A stretch of DNA of 27,020 bases from Lachnospiraceae bacterium UBA938 (GTDB lineage Bacteria > Bacillota > Clostridia > Lachnospirales > Lachnospiraceae), in assembly GCA_002293475.1 (NCBI GenBank), contig DBDG01000001.1, forward strand, positions 2,507 through 29,526, in the 5' to 3' direction. Position 1 is the stretch's first letter. Each line of letters begins with the position of its first letter. Position numbers and translations under genes: made by a program. This document shows positions 8,096-15,236 of this stretch, one piece after another. The notes beneath the pieces were generated by a model that searched no databases, was not told the DNA's origin, and saw only the letters and a program-made list of their open reading frames with translations.

Positions 8096-8130
8096 TTGCA
8101 TTTTATAAAAGAATAGTGTATAAATATACA
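8096..8130 (+). promoter_or_regulatory. Plus-strand promoter with candidate ARG box
   Basis: TTGCAT (8096-8101), 17 bases, TATAAA (8119-8124). The -10 lies inside TGTATAAATATACA (8117-8130), a palindrome with two 6-bp half-sites and a 2-bp centre, the same geometry as the ARG-box core TGAATAATTATTCA. CTTGCATTTTA at 8095-8105 is an exact inverted copy of the sequence over the argG -35. The transcript would enter the GNAT gene. Confidence 0.5.
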
Positions 8131-8160
8131 TATTGAATTAATGATGTGTCACCAATGTTA

Positions 8161-8198
8161 ATTAATACTAGTTTATAGAATTAATACTAGTTTATAGA
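8161..8198. repeat. Perfect 19-bp tandem duplication
   Basis: ATTAATACTAGTTTATAGA at 8161-8179 is repeated exactly at 8180-8198, in the leader of the GNAT gene. Confidence 0.9.
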
Positions 8199-8216
8199 AA
8201 TAAGGCAGAAGGTGGA

Positions 8217-8253
8217 GCTTGGCAGCGAATAGAATAGTGGCTTGGCAGCGAAT
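8217..8253. repeat. 14-bp direct repeat, 23-bp period
   Basis: GCTTGGCAGCGAAT occurs at 8217-8230 and 8240-8253, immediately upstream of the GNAT ribosome site. Confidence 0.85.
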
Positions 8254-8289
8254 CGTGGAATGGCGGCGGGGTCAGTTGGGAGGAAGATG

Positions 8290-8721
8290 ATGGTCAGGGA
8301 AATGACAATTGCGGATTATGATGAGGTTTTTTCCTTATGGAAGACAATTAAGCGGTTTGTTATTAACAGCAAAGATGACTCACGGGAAGGTGTGGAAGCA
8401 TTCTTGAAAAGAAATCCGGGGATCAGCGTGGTGGCAGTACTGGATGGCAGGATAGTGGGTAGTATACTGGGGGGGCATGACGGCAGACGGGGCTGCCTTT
8501 ACCATGTATGTGTGTCGGAAGGCTGCCGGATGATGGGGATCGGCAAGGATATGGTGGTTTTTTGTATGGAGGCGCTGAAAAGGGAAGGGATTAACAAGGT
8601 ATCTTTGATTGCCTTTACCAAGAATGATATCGGGAACGCTTTCTGGAACAGGATCGGATGGACGAAGCGAGAGGATCTGAACTATTATGATTTCGTCCTT
8701 AATGAAGAAAATAGCGTTTAA
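8290..8721 (+). CDS. GNAT family N-acetyltransferase
   Basis: A 143-residue single-domain GNAT protein starting MVREMTIADYDEVF. ATG 8290 is preferred because GGGAGG ends six bases before it; upstream in-frame codons (TTG 8242, ATG 8260) lack a site. The fold is readable: VVAVLDGRIVGSILGGHDGRRG (beta strands 2-4 area), YHVCVSEGCRMMGIGKDMV (acetyl-CoA loop, RMMGIGK about 80-86) and NDIGNAFWNRIGW near the C-terminus. The acceptor is not knowable from sequence. Its place beside argJBD and a candidate ARG box invites the idea of a short N-acetylglutamate synthase, but similar proteins acetylate many other substrates. Two or three hairpins follow the stop. Confidence 0.85.
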   Translation: MVREMTIADYDEVFSLWKTIKRFVINSKDDSREGVEAFLKRNPGISVVAVLDGRIVGSILGGHDGRRGCLYHVCVSEGCRMMGIGKDMVVFCMEALKREGINKVSLIAFTKNDIGNAFWNRIGWTKREDLNYYDFVLNEENSV

Positions 8722-8724
8722 AGA

Positions 8725-8759
8725 AATTCTAGGTCTCTAAAGTACAGAGACTAAGAATT
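8725..8759 (+). terminator. Hairpin directly after the GNAT stop
   Basis: AATTCT (8725-8730) pairs with AGAATT (8754-8759), and GTCTCT (8733-8738) with AGAGAC (8746-8751), leaving a 2-bp internal mismatch and a 7-base loop. A second stem, GAAGAACG/CGTTCTTC at 8775-8798, follows. Neither has a strong U-run, so partial termination, attenuation or mRNA protection are all possible. Confidence 0.45.
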
Positions 8760-8813
8760 ACTTTATTACACACGGAAGAACGTAGAAAGCCGTTCTTCTC
8801 ACTGATTGTTTGT

Positions 8814-8879
8814 GCCGCGCAGCGGCATGTTTGGAAGTGTGAAGATAATCTAAATCAAAAATACCCTATATTGTATAGG
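8814..8879. other. Two further small dyads before the 8991 gene
   Basis: TGCCGC, 3-base loop GCA, GCGGCA just after position 8811, and CCTATA-TTG-TATAGG at 8865-8879. The second could be an operator or a leader hairpin. A four-codon frame (ATG 8902 to TGA 8916) with a GGGAG site lies after it. Confidence 0.35.
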
Positions 8880-8990
8880 AGAAGCTCTTTTGGGAGATTT
8901 TATGAATAATGAGTGACAGTCAGTGTTCATAGGCTTGGAGTGTCGGATAACATATTAAGACACGTTCCGGGCAGAATCAGGAGGAGCTTT

Positions 8991-9785
8991 ATGGATATGA
9001 AAATGGGAGATGCCGCAGTCAGCGGACAGAATATCGCGGGAAGCGGGCAGAGTAAGATAGGCGGCCTGGCAGTGATGGTTATTGACGATTTCCGGAATAA
9101 GATTATTGCTGATAATCGCGTGTGTATCATGATAGACGGGAAGCGGATGGATTTTACAGAGAAGAATAATGGCTGCTATTATGTGAACATGAAGTCAGGC
9201 TTACATGATTTGACGGTGGGGGGGAGCATGTTTCAGCAGCAGGACATGGTAATCGACCCGGATGAGGAGAAGGAAATCGGAAAAGGGATATTAAAGATTC
9301 GTTTGCAGCCGGATCATCAATATTTGTCCGGCAAAGGCGTGACCGTACTTAGCGGCTGGACGGAGCCCCGGAGTGAAATACACTTTGTTTTTATTCATCT
9401 GAATGAGCCTTATCGGCTTTGTTGGGATTATAAGAAGGGCGAAAAAGAGATATTGATATATCATCAGTCGGAGGTGTTTCTGGACGGGACGCAGTTTTGC
9501 CTGCAGAAAGCGGACGGACAGATCGAGGAGTTCTGGATTGAAGCGGGGATGGCGGAAGTGGGCAGATATGAGCTGCGTTATCCGCTGCGGGATTCTTACG
9601 AAAGTGAGAAGTGTATATTGCGCCGGGTGTATGCGGTGACTTCAGATGATGAAGGGCGGTTCTACCTGCCGGTTCCGGCCGGGGAGAAACAGTGTGAAGA
9701 GTACCGGTATTATAATCCGGTCGATAAGCAGGATATCCGGACAGGGAAGCTTGACGGGGAGCAGTATGTTGAGCTGGTGAGATGA
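8991..9785 (+). CDS. Uncharacterised protein in the arginine locus
   Basis: 264 residues beginning MDMKMGDAAVSG. The start at 8991 is chosen for a perfect AGGAGG six bases upstream; the frame stays open upstream to a GTG at 8913 that has no good site. The protein is rich in beta-strand-like alternation (GGLAVMVIDDFRNKII, VCIMIDGKRMDF, GILKIRLQP, EIHFVFIHL). It has no signal peptide, membrane segment or recognised motif. Segments such as NGCYYVNMKSGLHDLTVGG and GRFYLPVPAGEKQ loosely recall small beta-sandwich modules, but I make no family call. It ends in ATGA, sharing bases with the start of a 24-residue membrane peptide, and lies 209 bases upstream of argJ. Confidence 0.75.
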   Translation: MDMKMGDAAVSGQNIAGSGQSKIGGLAVMVIDDFRNKIIADNRVCIMIDGKRMDFTEKNNGCYYVNMKSGLHDLTVGGSMFQQQDMVIDPDEEKEIGKGILKIRLQPDHQYLSGKGVTVLSGWTEPRSEIHFVFIHLNEPYRLCWDYKKGEKEILIYHQSEVFLDGTQFCLQKADGQIEEFWIEAGMAEVGRYELRYPLRDSYESEKCILRRVYAVTSDDEGRFYLPVPAGEKQCEEYRYYNPVDKQDIRTGKLDGEQYVELVR

Positions 9786-9856
9786 AGATAGCGATATTGA
9801 TCGTGATGCTGACTAATTTAGGATTGCTGTTTTTATTAGAGAAGTGGTATACTTAG
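9782..9856 (+). CDS. Small membrane peptide, 24 residues, ATGA-coupled
   Basis: The ATG at 9782 overlaps the TGA of the preceding gene (ATGA). The frame encodes MKIAILIVMLTNLGLLFLLE followed by KWYT and a TAG stop. It is one hydrophobic helix with a Lys at the start and a Glu-Lys-Trp-Tyr end, as expected of a single-pass small membrane protein. GGTGAG lies just upstream but close. The overlap suggests translational coupling. It could still be a chance frame. Confidence 0.45.
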   Translation: MKIAILIVMLTNLGLLFLLEKWYT

Positions 9857-9875
9857 GCGAGTAATGGATGTTTTT

Positions 9876-9912
9876 GGCTCTTGATCCACTTAACTGGCAT
9901 TAATCATGAGCC
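9876..9912 (+). promoter_or_regulatory. Inverted repeat in the argJ leader
   Basis: GGCTCTTGAT (9876-9885) and ATCATGAGCC (9903-9912) pair at nine of ten positions around a 17-base loop. There is no U-run, so it is not a typical terminator. TACATAATTATCAC at 9927-9940 shares nine of 14 bases with an ARG-box core and may be an operator. Confidence 0.35.
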
Positions 9913-9994
9913 TGGGCATATCACATTACATAATTATCACTAGGTATTTAAGTTACCGAAGACTGCCGGGAGGGCAGCAGAAAGGTAAGGGGCT

Positions 9995-11221
9995 ATGCTG
10001 GAAATAATAACGGGGGGCGTGACGGCAGCAGTAGGGTTTGAAGCGGCGGGTGCGGCAGCCGGCATTAAGTATGCGGGCCGTATGGATATGGCAATGATTT
10101 ATAGTGCGGAGTCTTGTCGGGTTGCCGGTACCTTTACCTCTAATGTGGTAAAGGCGGCGCCGGTGATCTGGGATCAGAGAATCGTTGCCAAAGAACAGCC
10201 GGTACATTGCGTCATCGTCAATGCCGGTATTGCGAATGCCGCCACGGGACGGCAGGGCATGGAGTATTGCGAACAGGCGGCACGGAAGGCGGCGGTTTGC
10301 TTAGGGATCGGAGAAGAGGCCGTGCTGATCGGATCGACAGGAGTGATCGGCAAGCAGCTTCCGATCGACCGGATCGAGCGCGGGATTGAGATACTGGCCG
10401 AGTCAAAGGCGGGCAGCCTACAAGCGGGAACCTTGGCGGCAGAAGCTATTATGACGACAGATACCCGTTCTAAGGAGGCAGCGGTGCGGATCAGTCTGGG
10501 CGGGACTGCCGTGACAGTGGGCGGGATGTGCAAGGGCTCGGGGATGATCCATCCCGATATGTGTACGATGCTGGGCTATGTAACTACGGATGCGGCGATA
10601 TCCACAAAGATGCTGACCAAGATGGTCAAGGAAGATGTGAAAGATACGTTTAACATGATATCGGTGGATGGGGATACTTCCACCAATGACACTTTGCTGG
10701 TCTTGGCGAACGGCCTGGCCGGGAATATAGAAATAACCGAGGAAGGGGAAGCCTATCAGCTGCTGGCGGAAGCGCTGCGTTATGTCAATGAAAGCCTTGC
10801 GAAAATGATGGCGGGGGACGGCGAGGGTGCCACCGCGCTGTTTGAAACTAAGGTGGTCAATGCGGCTTCGAAGGAAGATGCAAGATTACTTGCAAAAGCG
10901 GTGATCGGTTCCAGCCTGACCAAGGCGGCGATATTTGGCCATGACGCAAACTGGGGACGGATCCTGTGTGCCTTGGGCTATTCGGGCGCGGGATTTGATC
11001 CGGAGCGGGTGGATCTTTATTTTCAAAGCCGGGCCGGCCGGATCGCGATCTGTCGGAACGGCGAGGCTTGTGAATATAGCGAGGAAGAGGCGACGACAGT
11101 GCTGTCGGAACCGGAAGTGACTGTTTGGGTCGATATGAAAATGGGGGAAGCTTCGGCGACGGCATGGGGATGTGACCTTACTTATGACTATGTCAGGATA
11201 AATGCGGATTACCGTAGCTAG
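9995..11221 (+). CDS. argJ: Glutamate N-acetyltransferase / amino-acid acetyltransferase ArgJ
   Basis: A 408-residue ornithine acetyltransferase. It moves the acetyl group from N-acetylornithine to glutamate, giving the acetyl-recycling arginine route; bifunctional forms also use acetyl-CoA. The precursor cuts itself before a conserved threonine that becomes the nucleophile. Here the junction reads KGSGMIHPDM-C190-T191-ML, where most family members have Ala before Thr. Other family landmarks are present: TSNVVKAAPVIWD, GSTGVIGKQLP, NTFNMISVDGDTSTNDT-like DTFNMISVDGDTSTNDT, and FGHDANWGRILCALGYSG. The oxyanion-side motif is VNAGIANAATG rather than VNSGNANACTG. AAAGGTAAGG precedes ATG. argC, usually just upstream, is not in the window. 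Confidence 0.95.
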   Translation: MLEIITGGVTAAVGFEAAGAAAGIKYAGRMDMAMIYSAESCRVAGTFTSNVVKAAPVIWDQRIVAKEQPVHCVIVNAGIANAATGRQGMEYCEQAARKAAVCLGIGEEAVLIGSTGVIGKQLPIDRIERGIEILAESKAGSLQAGTLAAEAIMTTDTRSKEAAVRISLGGTAVTVGGMCKGSGMIHPDMCTMLGYVTTDAAISTKMLTKMVKEDVKDTFNMISVDGDTSTNDTLLVLANGLAGNIEITEEGEAYQLLAEALRYVNESLAKMMAGDGEGATALFETKVVNAASKEDARLLAKAVIGSSLTKAAIFGHDANWGRILCALGYSGAGFDPERVDLYFQSRAGRIAICRNGEACEYSEEEATTVLSEPEVTVWVDMKMGEASATAWGCDLTYDYVRINADYRS

Positions 11222-11260
11222 TAGTACGTTCGGCAATTCCTTGTGCGAACGCACTACTAG
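11218..11260 (+). promoter_or_regulatory. Long intercistronic hairpin between argJ and argB
   Basis: CTAGTAGT-A-CGTTCG (11218-11232) pairs with CGAACG-C-ACTACTAG (11246-11260): 14 pairs with one A/C mismatch and a 13-base loop. It includes the argJ stop codon. No U-run follows, so RNA processing, mRNA stability or attenuation is more likely than full termination. Confidence 0.6.
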
Positions 11261-11291
11261 GAAGAGAAAATATAATAAAGGAAGGAAAAAG

Positions 11292-12176
11292 ATGAGCGAG
11301 GTGTTAAGAAAAGCGGAGGTGCTGATTGAAGCCCTCCCATATATCCAGCAGTTTAACCGTAAGGTGATCGTGGTTAAATACGGCGGCAGCGCTATGAGCA
11401 ACGTGGAACTGCAGAAAAATGTGATAAAGGACGTTACTTTATTAAAGCTGGTCGGCTTTAAGCCGATAATCGTGCATGGCGGCGGCAAGGAAATCAGCAG
11501 ATGGGTGGCGATAACAGGAAAAGAAGCCGAATTTGTCGGCGGGCTGCGGGTGACCGACAAGGAGACCATGGAGATTGCCGAAATGGTTCTGGGGAAGGTC
11601 AACAAAGATCTGGTCAACATGGTACAGGAGCTGAAAGTAAATGCCGTCGGCATCAGCGGCAAGGACGGCGGCCTCTTGCAGGTGACAAAGAAATACCACA
11701 GCGGGCAGGACATCGGCTTTGTCGGGGAGGTCAGCCAGGTAAATCCCAAGATATTGTGGGATCTTCTGGAAAAAGACTTTCTTCCGATCGTGTCGCCGGT
11801 CGGATATGATGAGAAATTTCAGACATATAATGTCAATGCGGATGATGCCGCCTGTGCCATAGCCAAGGCAATGGGAGCCGACAAACTGGTCTTTTTAACT
11901 GATATCGAGGGACTTTACCGGGACATTCATGATAAGTCGTCCTTTATCTCCCGGATTACCGTAAGCGCGGCGGAAGAACTGATAACTGACGGGATGATCG
12001 GCGGCGGCATGCTTCCCAAATTAAGCAACTGCACTGACGCGATCCACAGCGGGGTCAACCGGGTTCATATCCTGGACGGCCGGAGCCCGCACAGTCTGTT
12101 GCTTGAGATATTTACCAAGGAAGGGATTGGCACTGCCATTATCAAGGACATGGATGAAAGTGCTTTTGGATTATAA
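11292..12176 (+). CDS. argB: Acetylglutamate kinase
   Basis: A 294-residue amino-acid kinase that phosphorylates N-acetylglutamate, the committed step of arginine synthesis. ATG 11292 is chosen for AAGGAAGG just upstream and for the family start. Motifs: KYGGSAM (about 29-35), VHGGGKEIS (about 61-69), GLRVTDKETMEIAEMVLGKVNK, VNADDAACAIAKAMGADKLVFLTDIEGLY and GGGMLPKL. The N-terminal helix (VLRKAEVLIEALPYIQQF) before KYGG is characteristic of arginine-inhibited hexameric enzymes and absent from the E. coli arginine-insensitive form, so feedback inhibition by arginine is expected. It lies 70 bases after argJ, separated by a hairpin. Confidence 0.96.
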   Translation: MSEVLRKAEVLIEALPYIQQFNRKVIVVKYGGSAMSNVELQKNVIKDVTLLKLVGFKPIIVHGGGKEISRWVAITGKEAEFVGGLRVTDKETMEIAEMVLGKVNKDLVNMVQELKVNAVGISGKDGGLLQVTKKYHSGQDIGFVGEVSQVNPKILWDLLEKDFLPIVSPVGYDEKFQTYNVNADDAACAIAKAMGADKLVFLTDIEGLYRDIHDKSSFISRITVSAAEELITDGMIGGGMLPKLSNCTDAIHSGVNRVHILDGRSPHSLLLEIFTKEGIGTAIIKDMDESAFGL

Positions 12177-12219
12177 GCTTCTAAGATCATGATGAGATTA
12201 TGAACGATTAGTTATAATT

Positions 12220-12248
12220 TTGACATTATAAAGAATATATGATATTTT
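12220..12248 (+). promoter_or_regulatory. Candidate argD promoter
   Basis: TTGACA (12220-12225, perfect -35), 17 bases, TATTTT (12243-12248). It would give argD a transcript separate from argJB with a leader of about 140 bases holding the tandem repeats. Confidence 0.45.
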
Positions 12249-12256
12249 ACATAGAT

Positions 12257-12282
12257 ATATCAAATAGCAATATCAAATAGCA
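12257..12282. repeat. 13-bp tandem repeat, two copies
   Basis: ATATCAAATAGCA at 12257-12269 and 12270-12282, followed by a partial third copy (ATAT). It lies between the candidate promoter and the 14-bp repeat array. Confidence 0.85.
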
Positions 12283-12310
12283 ATATGGACCTAGATATAG
12301 AAATCCGGTA

Positions 12311-12380
12311 GGAACCTAGAAATAGGAACCTGGTAATAGGAAGCTAGTAATAGGAAGCTAGTAATAGGAAGCTAGAAATA
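12311..12380. repeat. 14-bp tandem repeat array, five copies, before argD
   Basis: Units of the form GGAA(C/G)CTAG(T/A)AATA begin at 12311, 12325, 12339, 12353 and 12367; the second carries CTGG for CTAG. Each contains a GGAAG-like purine block. The array runs straight into the argD ribosome site (AGAAAGG, about 12380-12385). Confidence 0.9.
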
Positions 12381-12393
12381 GAAAGGCACACTT

Positions 12394-13590
12394 ATGAAAA
12401 AATACATTGATGAGGCAGAGCAATATCTGCTTCACACATATAACCGTTATCAGATTATCTGGGACCGTGGCGAAGGTGTTTATCTTTATGACTTGGACGG
12501 TAAGCGATATCTTGACTTTGTTTCCGGCATCGGGGTATTTGCGCTCGGCTACGGAAATAGTGAATATAACCAGGCGTTAAAAGATCAGATCGAGAAGATA
12601 ACCCATACTTCCAACTATTATTATAATCTGCCGGCCATTGAGGCGGTACGGCGGCTGGCCGGGATATCCGGGATGGACAGGGTATTCTTTACGAACAGCG
12701 GGACGGAAGCGGTGGAAGGCGCCATCAAGGCGGCCAGAAAATATGCTTATATGAAAGACGGCCATACCGGCCATGAGATTATTTCCCTTAACCGTTCTTT
12801 CCATGGGCGGACCATGGGGGCGCTTTCGGTGACGGGAACGCCCAAATACCGGGAAGCCTTTGAACCGCTGATCGGCCATATCCGGTTTGCGGATATGAAT
12901 GATTTTGACAGTGTCCTAGCCAATGTGACCAATCAGACCTGTGCAGTCATAATTGAGACGGTCCAGGGCGAAGGCGGCATTCATCCGGCCGAGGAAGGTT
13001 TTTTGAAGCAGGTGAGAAAGCTCTGTGATGAAAAGGACATCCTGCTTATCCTGGATGAGATCCAATGCGGCATGGGACGGACGGGCACGATGTTTGCCTG
13101 GCAGAAGTTCGGCGTGAAGCCGGATATCATGACGACCGCCAAAGCTCTGGGCAGTGGCGTGCCAGTAGGTGCCTTTCTGATGACGGAGAAAGTGGCGGAG
13201 CAGTCCTTGCAGGCCGGGGATCATGGTTCTACCTATGGCGGCAATCCGCTGGCAGCGGCGGCGGTCAATAAGGTGTTGGATCTGTTCGAGGAGAAAGCGG
13301 TACTCCGGCACGTAAACGAAGTGGCGCCTCTGCTGGAAGCCGGCTTAGATGCGATTGTGCGTCAGTATGATTATGCGGTGGCAAGAAGAGGTTCTGGCCT
13401 GCTCCAGGGGCTGGAATGTCAGGGTCCGGTGGGAGGTATTATTGAAAAAGCCTTGGCGGAGGGGCTGGTAATCATTAATGCCGGAGCGAATGTCATCCGT
13501 TTTATACCGCCGCTGATCATTACGGCGGAGCATATAGAGCAGATGTTGTCGGTTTTACATCAATGTTTTATGGATGAGGAGTCGCTATGA
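12394..13590 (+). CDS. argD: Acetylornithine aminotransferase
   Basis: A 398-residue class III PLP aminotransferase that converts N-acetylglutamate semialdehyde to N-acetylornithine. Landmarks: FVSGIGVFALGYGN (about 42-55), FFTNSGTEAVEGAIKAARKYA (98-118), FHGRTMGALSVTG (136-148), IIETVQGEGGI (187-197), LILDEIQCGMGRTG (218-231, with the PLP-ring Asp) and the Schiff-base lysine in TTAKALGSGVPVGAF (K250). HGSTYGGNPLAAAA is also conserved. Length is normal. AGAAAGG lies about eight bases before ATG. Its stop overlaps the start of the downstream solute-binding protein gene (ATGA). Confidence 0.95.
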   Translation: MKKYIDEAEQYLLHTYNRYQIIWDRGEGVYLYDLDGKRYLDFVSGIGVFALGYGNSEYNQALKDQIEKITHTSNYYYNLPAIEAVRRLAGISGMDRVFFTNSGTEAVEGAIKAARKYAYMKDGHTGHEIISLNRSFHGRTMGALSVTGTPKYREAFEPLIGHIRFADMNDFDSVLANVTNQTCAVIIETVQGEGGIHPAEEGFLKQVRKLCDEKDILLILDEIQCGMGRTGTMFAWQKFGVKPDIMTTAKALGSGVPVGAFLMTEKVAEQSLQAGDHGSTYGGNPLAAAAVNKVLDLFEEKAVLRHVNEVAPLLEAGLDAIVRQYDYAVARRGSGLLQGLECQGPVGGIIEKALAEGLVIINAGANVIRFIPPLIITAEHIEQMLSVLHQCFMDEESL

Positions 13591-15236
13591 GTCTTAGGAG
13601 CAGGTTGACTGCGGTGGCGGTTATCATGATAGCGGTAATGCTTGCCATGGTGTTTGCGGGCACTGAGCTGCCGGACTGGGAACAGCGTCAGGAAGAACTG
13701 CTGGCAGAAGCTGTAAAGGGGAAGGAAACGGTCCTGATCTGGTATACGGATGAGGCGCTTTCTGATTTTATTAGTAGTGCCGCCGTTGCTTTTAATGAAG
13801 AGCCGGAAAACCAGGAAGTGCGGGTGCTGCCGGTGCTGGTATCCGGCCTAGAGTATCTGGAAAGCATTAATGCCGCCTCGATTGAGAACGGCACCCCTGA
13901 CCTGTATGTAATCGGCCATGATTCCTTGGAAAAGGCCTATCTCGCCGGCCTAGCGGCCGAAATAGATCTGTCGGCCAAGCTGGACTTTGCCGCCATCTAT
14001 CCGGATGCCGGGCTGAATGCGGTTACTTATGACGGAAAGATCGTAGGTTATCCATTTTATTTTGAGACCAGTGCTTTGCTATATAATAAGACTTATCTGC
14101 AGGACATGGCCCGGCTGATGCTGGAGGCGGAGGCGGACCAGGCCGCAGCCTTGGAGGCGCAGCAGGAACTGGAAGAAAACGGGCCGCAGGAAGAGTATAT
14201 TATTGATGATGACGAGGACAGCGGAACCGATGGGGATAGCAGTATCGGCGAGGGTGGCGGATCAAGCGAAGAAGCGGATAGTGCCGCCGGTGATGGCGGT
14301 GGAGAGGACGGCGCTGCCAGGGACGGCGAAGATGGCGGCCACTCATTGCAGGATCTGATGGTGATTGAGAACCGGGTGGCGACCCTGCTGCCCCGGACGC
14401 TGGCTGATATGAAAAGCTTCGGCGAAACTTATGACGCGCCGGAGCAAGTCGAAGCGATATTTAAGTGGGATGTGACGGACATCTTTTACAATTACTTTTT
14501 TGTCGGCAATTCTATGGTAGTGGGCGGCGAAGCGGGCGACGATGTATCAAGTATTGATATCTACAATGCCGATGCTATAAGCAGTATGAAAATGTATCAG
14601 AACCTGAATCAGTTTTTTGCTATTGATACCGGGGAAGTGGAGTATAAGGATATCTTAGCAGATTTTATAGACGGAAAGCTGGTTTTTACTGTTGTCACGA
14701 CGGATGCCGTAGCCAGTCTGGAACAGGCGGCGGAAGCAGGCTTGTTTCCTTATGAGTACGGGATAATGCGGACGCCCGATATTGATGAAAATACGCCGAC
14801 ACGATCCTTGTCGATGACCAACTGTGTGGCCGTGAACGGCTACTCTGATCATCAGGAGGAAGCAAACCGCTTTGCCCGTTACCTGACAGAAGAATGGGCG
14901 GACGAGCTCTATGCTAGGACAGGTAAAGCAGCGGCAGTGACCGGTGTTGAATATGAAAACGACAATCTGGACAGGTTTGCCGAGGAATATGCCAGATCTG
15001 TTCCGTTGCCGAAAATGATTGAAACCAGTAATTTCTGGGTGCAGCTGGAGATCGTGTTTGCCCGCATATGGGACGGAGCCAATGCCAACCAGGAGCTTAA
15101 GCAGCTGTCGGAACAGATCATGACTCAGGTCACCGGCGCACCTTATGTCGAAGAAATAATCGAAGAAGCCGAGGAGGAGACGGAGGTCGAGTATCTGGAT
15201 GAGGAGAGCTTGATTCAGGAGGCTTTGGGGGAATAG
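13587..15236 (+). CDS. Extracellular solute-binding protein with acidic linker
   Basis: A 549-residue protein resembling family 1 (sugar-type) extracellular solute-binding proteins: TVLIWYTDEALSDFISSAAVAFNEE at the start of the mature part, then GTPDLYVIGHDSLEKAYLAGLAAEID, YDGKIVGYPFYFETSALLYNK, and later ALADFIDGKLVFTVV-like DFIDGKLVFTVVTTDA and a NCVAVNGYSDHQEEANRFARYLTEEW segment. Residues about 6-25 form a hydrophobic signal or anchor without a lipobox Cys. A long acidic, Gly/Ser-rich insert (about 180-258) and an acidic tail are unusual. No permease or ATPase lies next to it. The ATG overlaps the argD TGA, indicating translational coupling, which is odd for a transport component. The ligand is unknown. 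Confidence 0.8.
   Translation: MSLRSRLTAVAVIMIAVMLAMVFAGTELPDWEQRQEELLAEAVKGKETVLIWYTDEALSDFISSAAVAFNEEPENQEVRVLPVLVSGLEYLESINAASIENGTPDLYVIGHDSLEKAYLAGLAAEIDLSAKLDFAAIYPDAGLNAVTYDGKIVGYPFYFETSALLYNKTYLQDMARLMLEAEADQAAALEAQQELEENGPQEEYIIDDDEDSGTDGDSSIGEGGGSSEEADSAAGDGGGEDGAARDGEDGGHSLQDLMVIENRVATLLPRTLADMKSFGETYDAPEQVEAIFKWDVTDIFYNYFFVGNSMVVGGEAGDDVSSIDIYNADAISSMKMYQNLNQFFAIDTGEVEYKDILADFIDGKLVFTVVTTDAVASLEQAAEAGLFPYEYGIMRTPDIDENTPTRSLSMTNCVAVNGYSDHQEEANRFARYLTEEWADELYARTGKAAAVTGVEYENDNLDRFAEEYARSVPLPKMIETSNFWVQLEIVFARIWDGANANQELKQLSEQIMTQVTGAPYVEEIIEEAEEETEVEYLDEESLIQEALGE

Noticed and set aside
7951..8289. T-box or other riboswitch in the arginine control region or argJ leader
   Set aside because: No T-box GGGTGGNACCGCG core or other known aptamer signature was seen in 7951-8289 or 9857-9994.
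8913..8990. N-terminal extension of the unknown arginine-locus protein from GTG 8913
   Set aside because: No ribosome site precedes GTG 8913, whereas AGGAGG stands six bases before ATG 8991. The four-codon frame at 8902-8916 is kept only as a note.
11202..11291. ArgB starting at 11202 inside argJ
   Set aside because: The extra 30 residues cover the hairpin and are unlike any acetylglutamate kinase; ATG 11292 has a good site and matches the family.
10886..11749. A 287-codon minus-strand frame across argJ and argB
   Set aside because: Shadow of two well-supported genes; composition is Pro/Ser/Arg-rich and no motif is recognisable.
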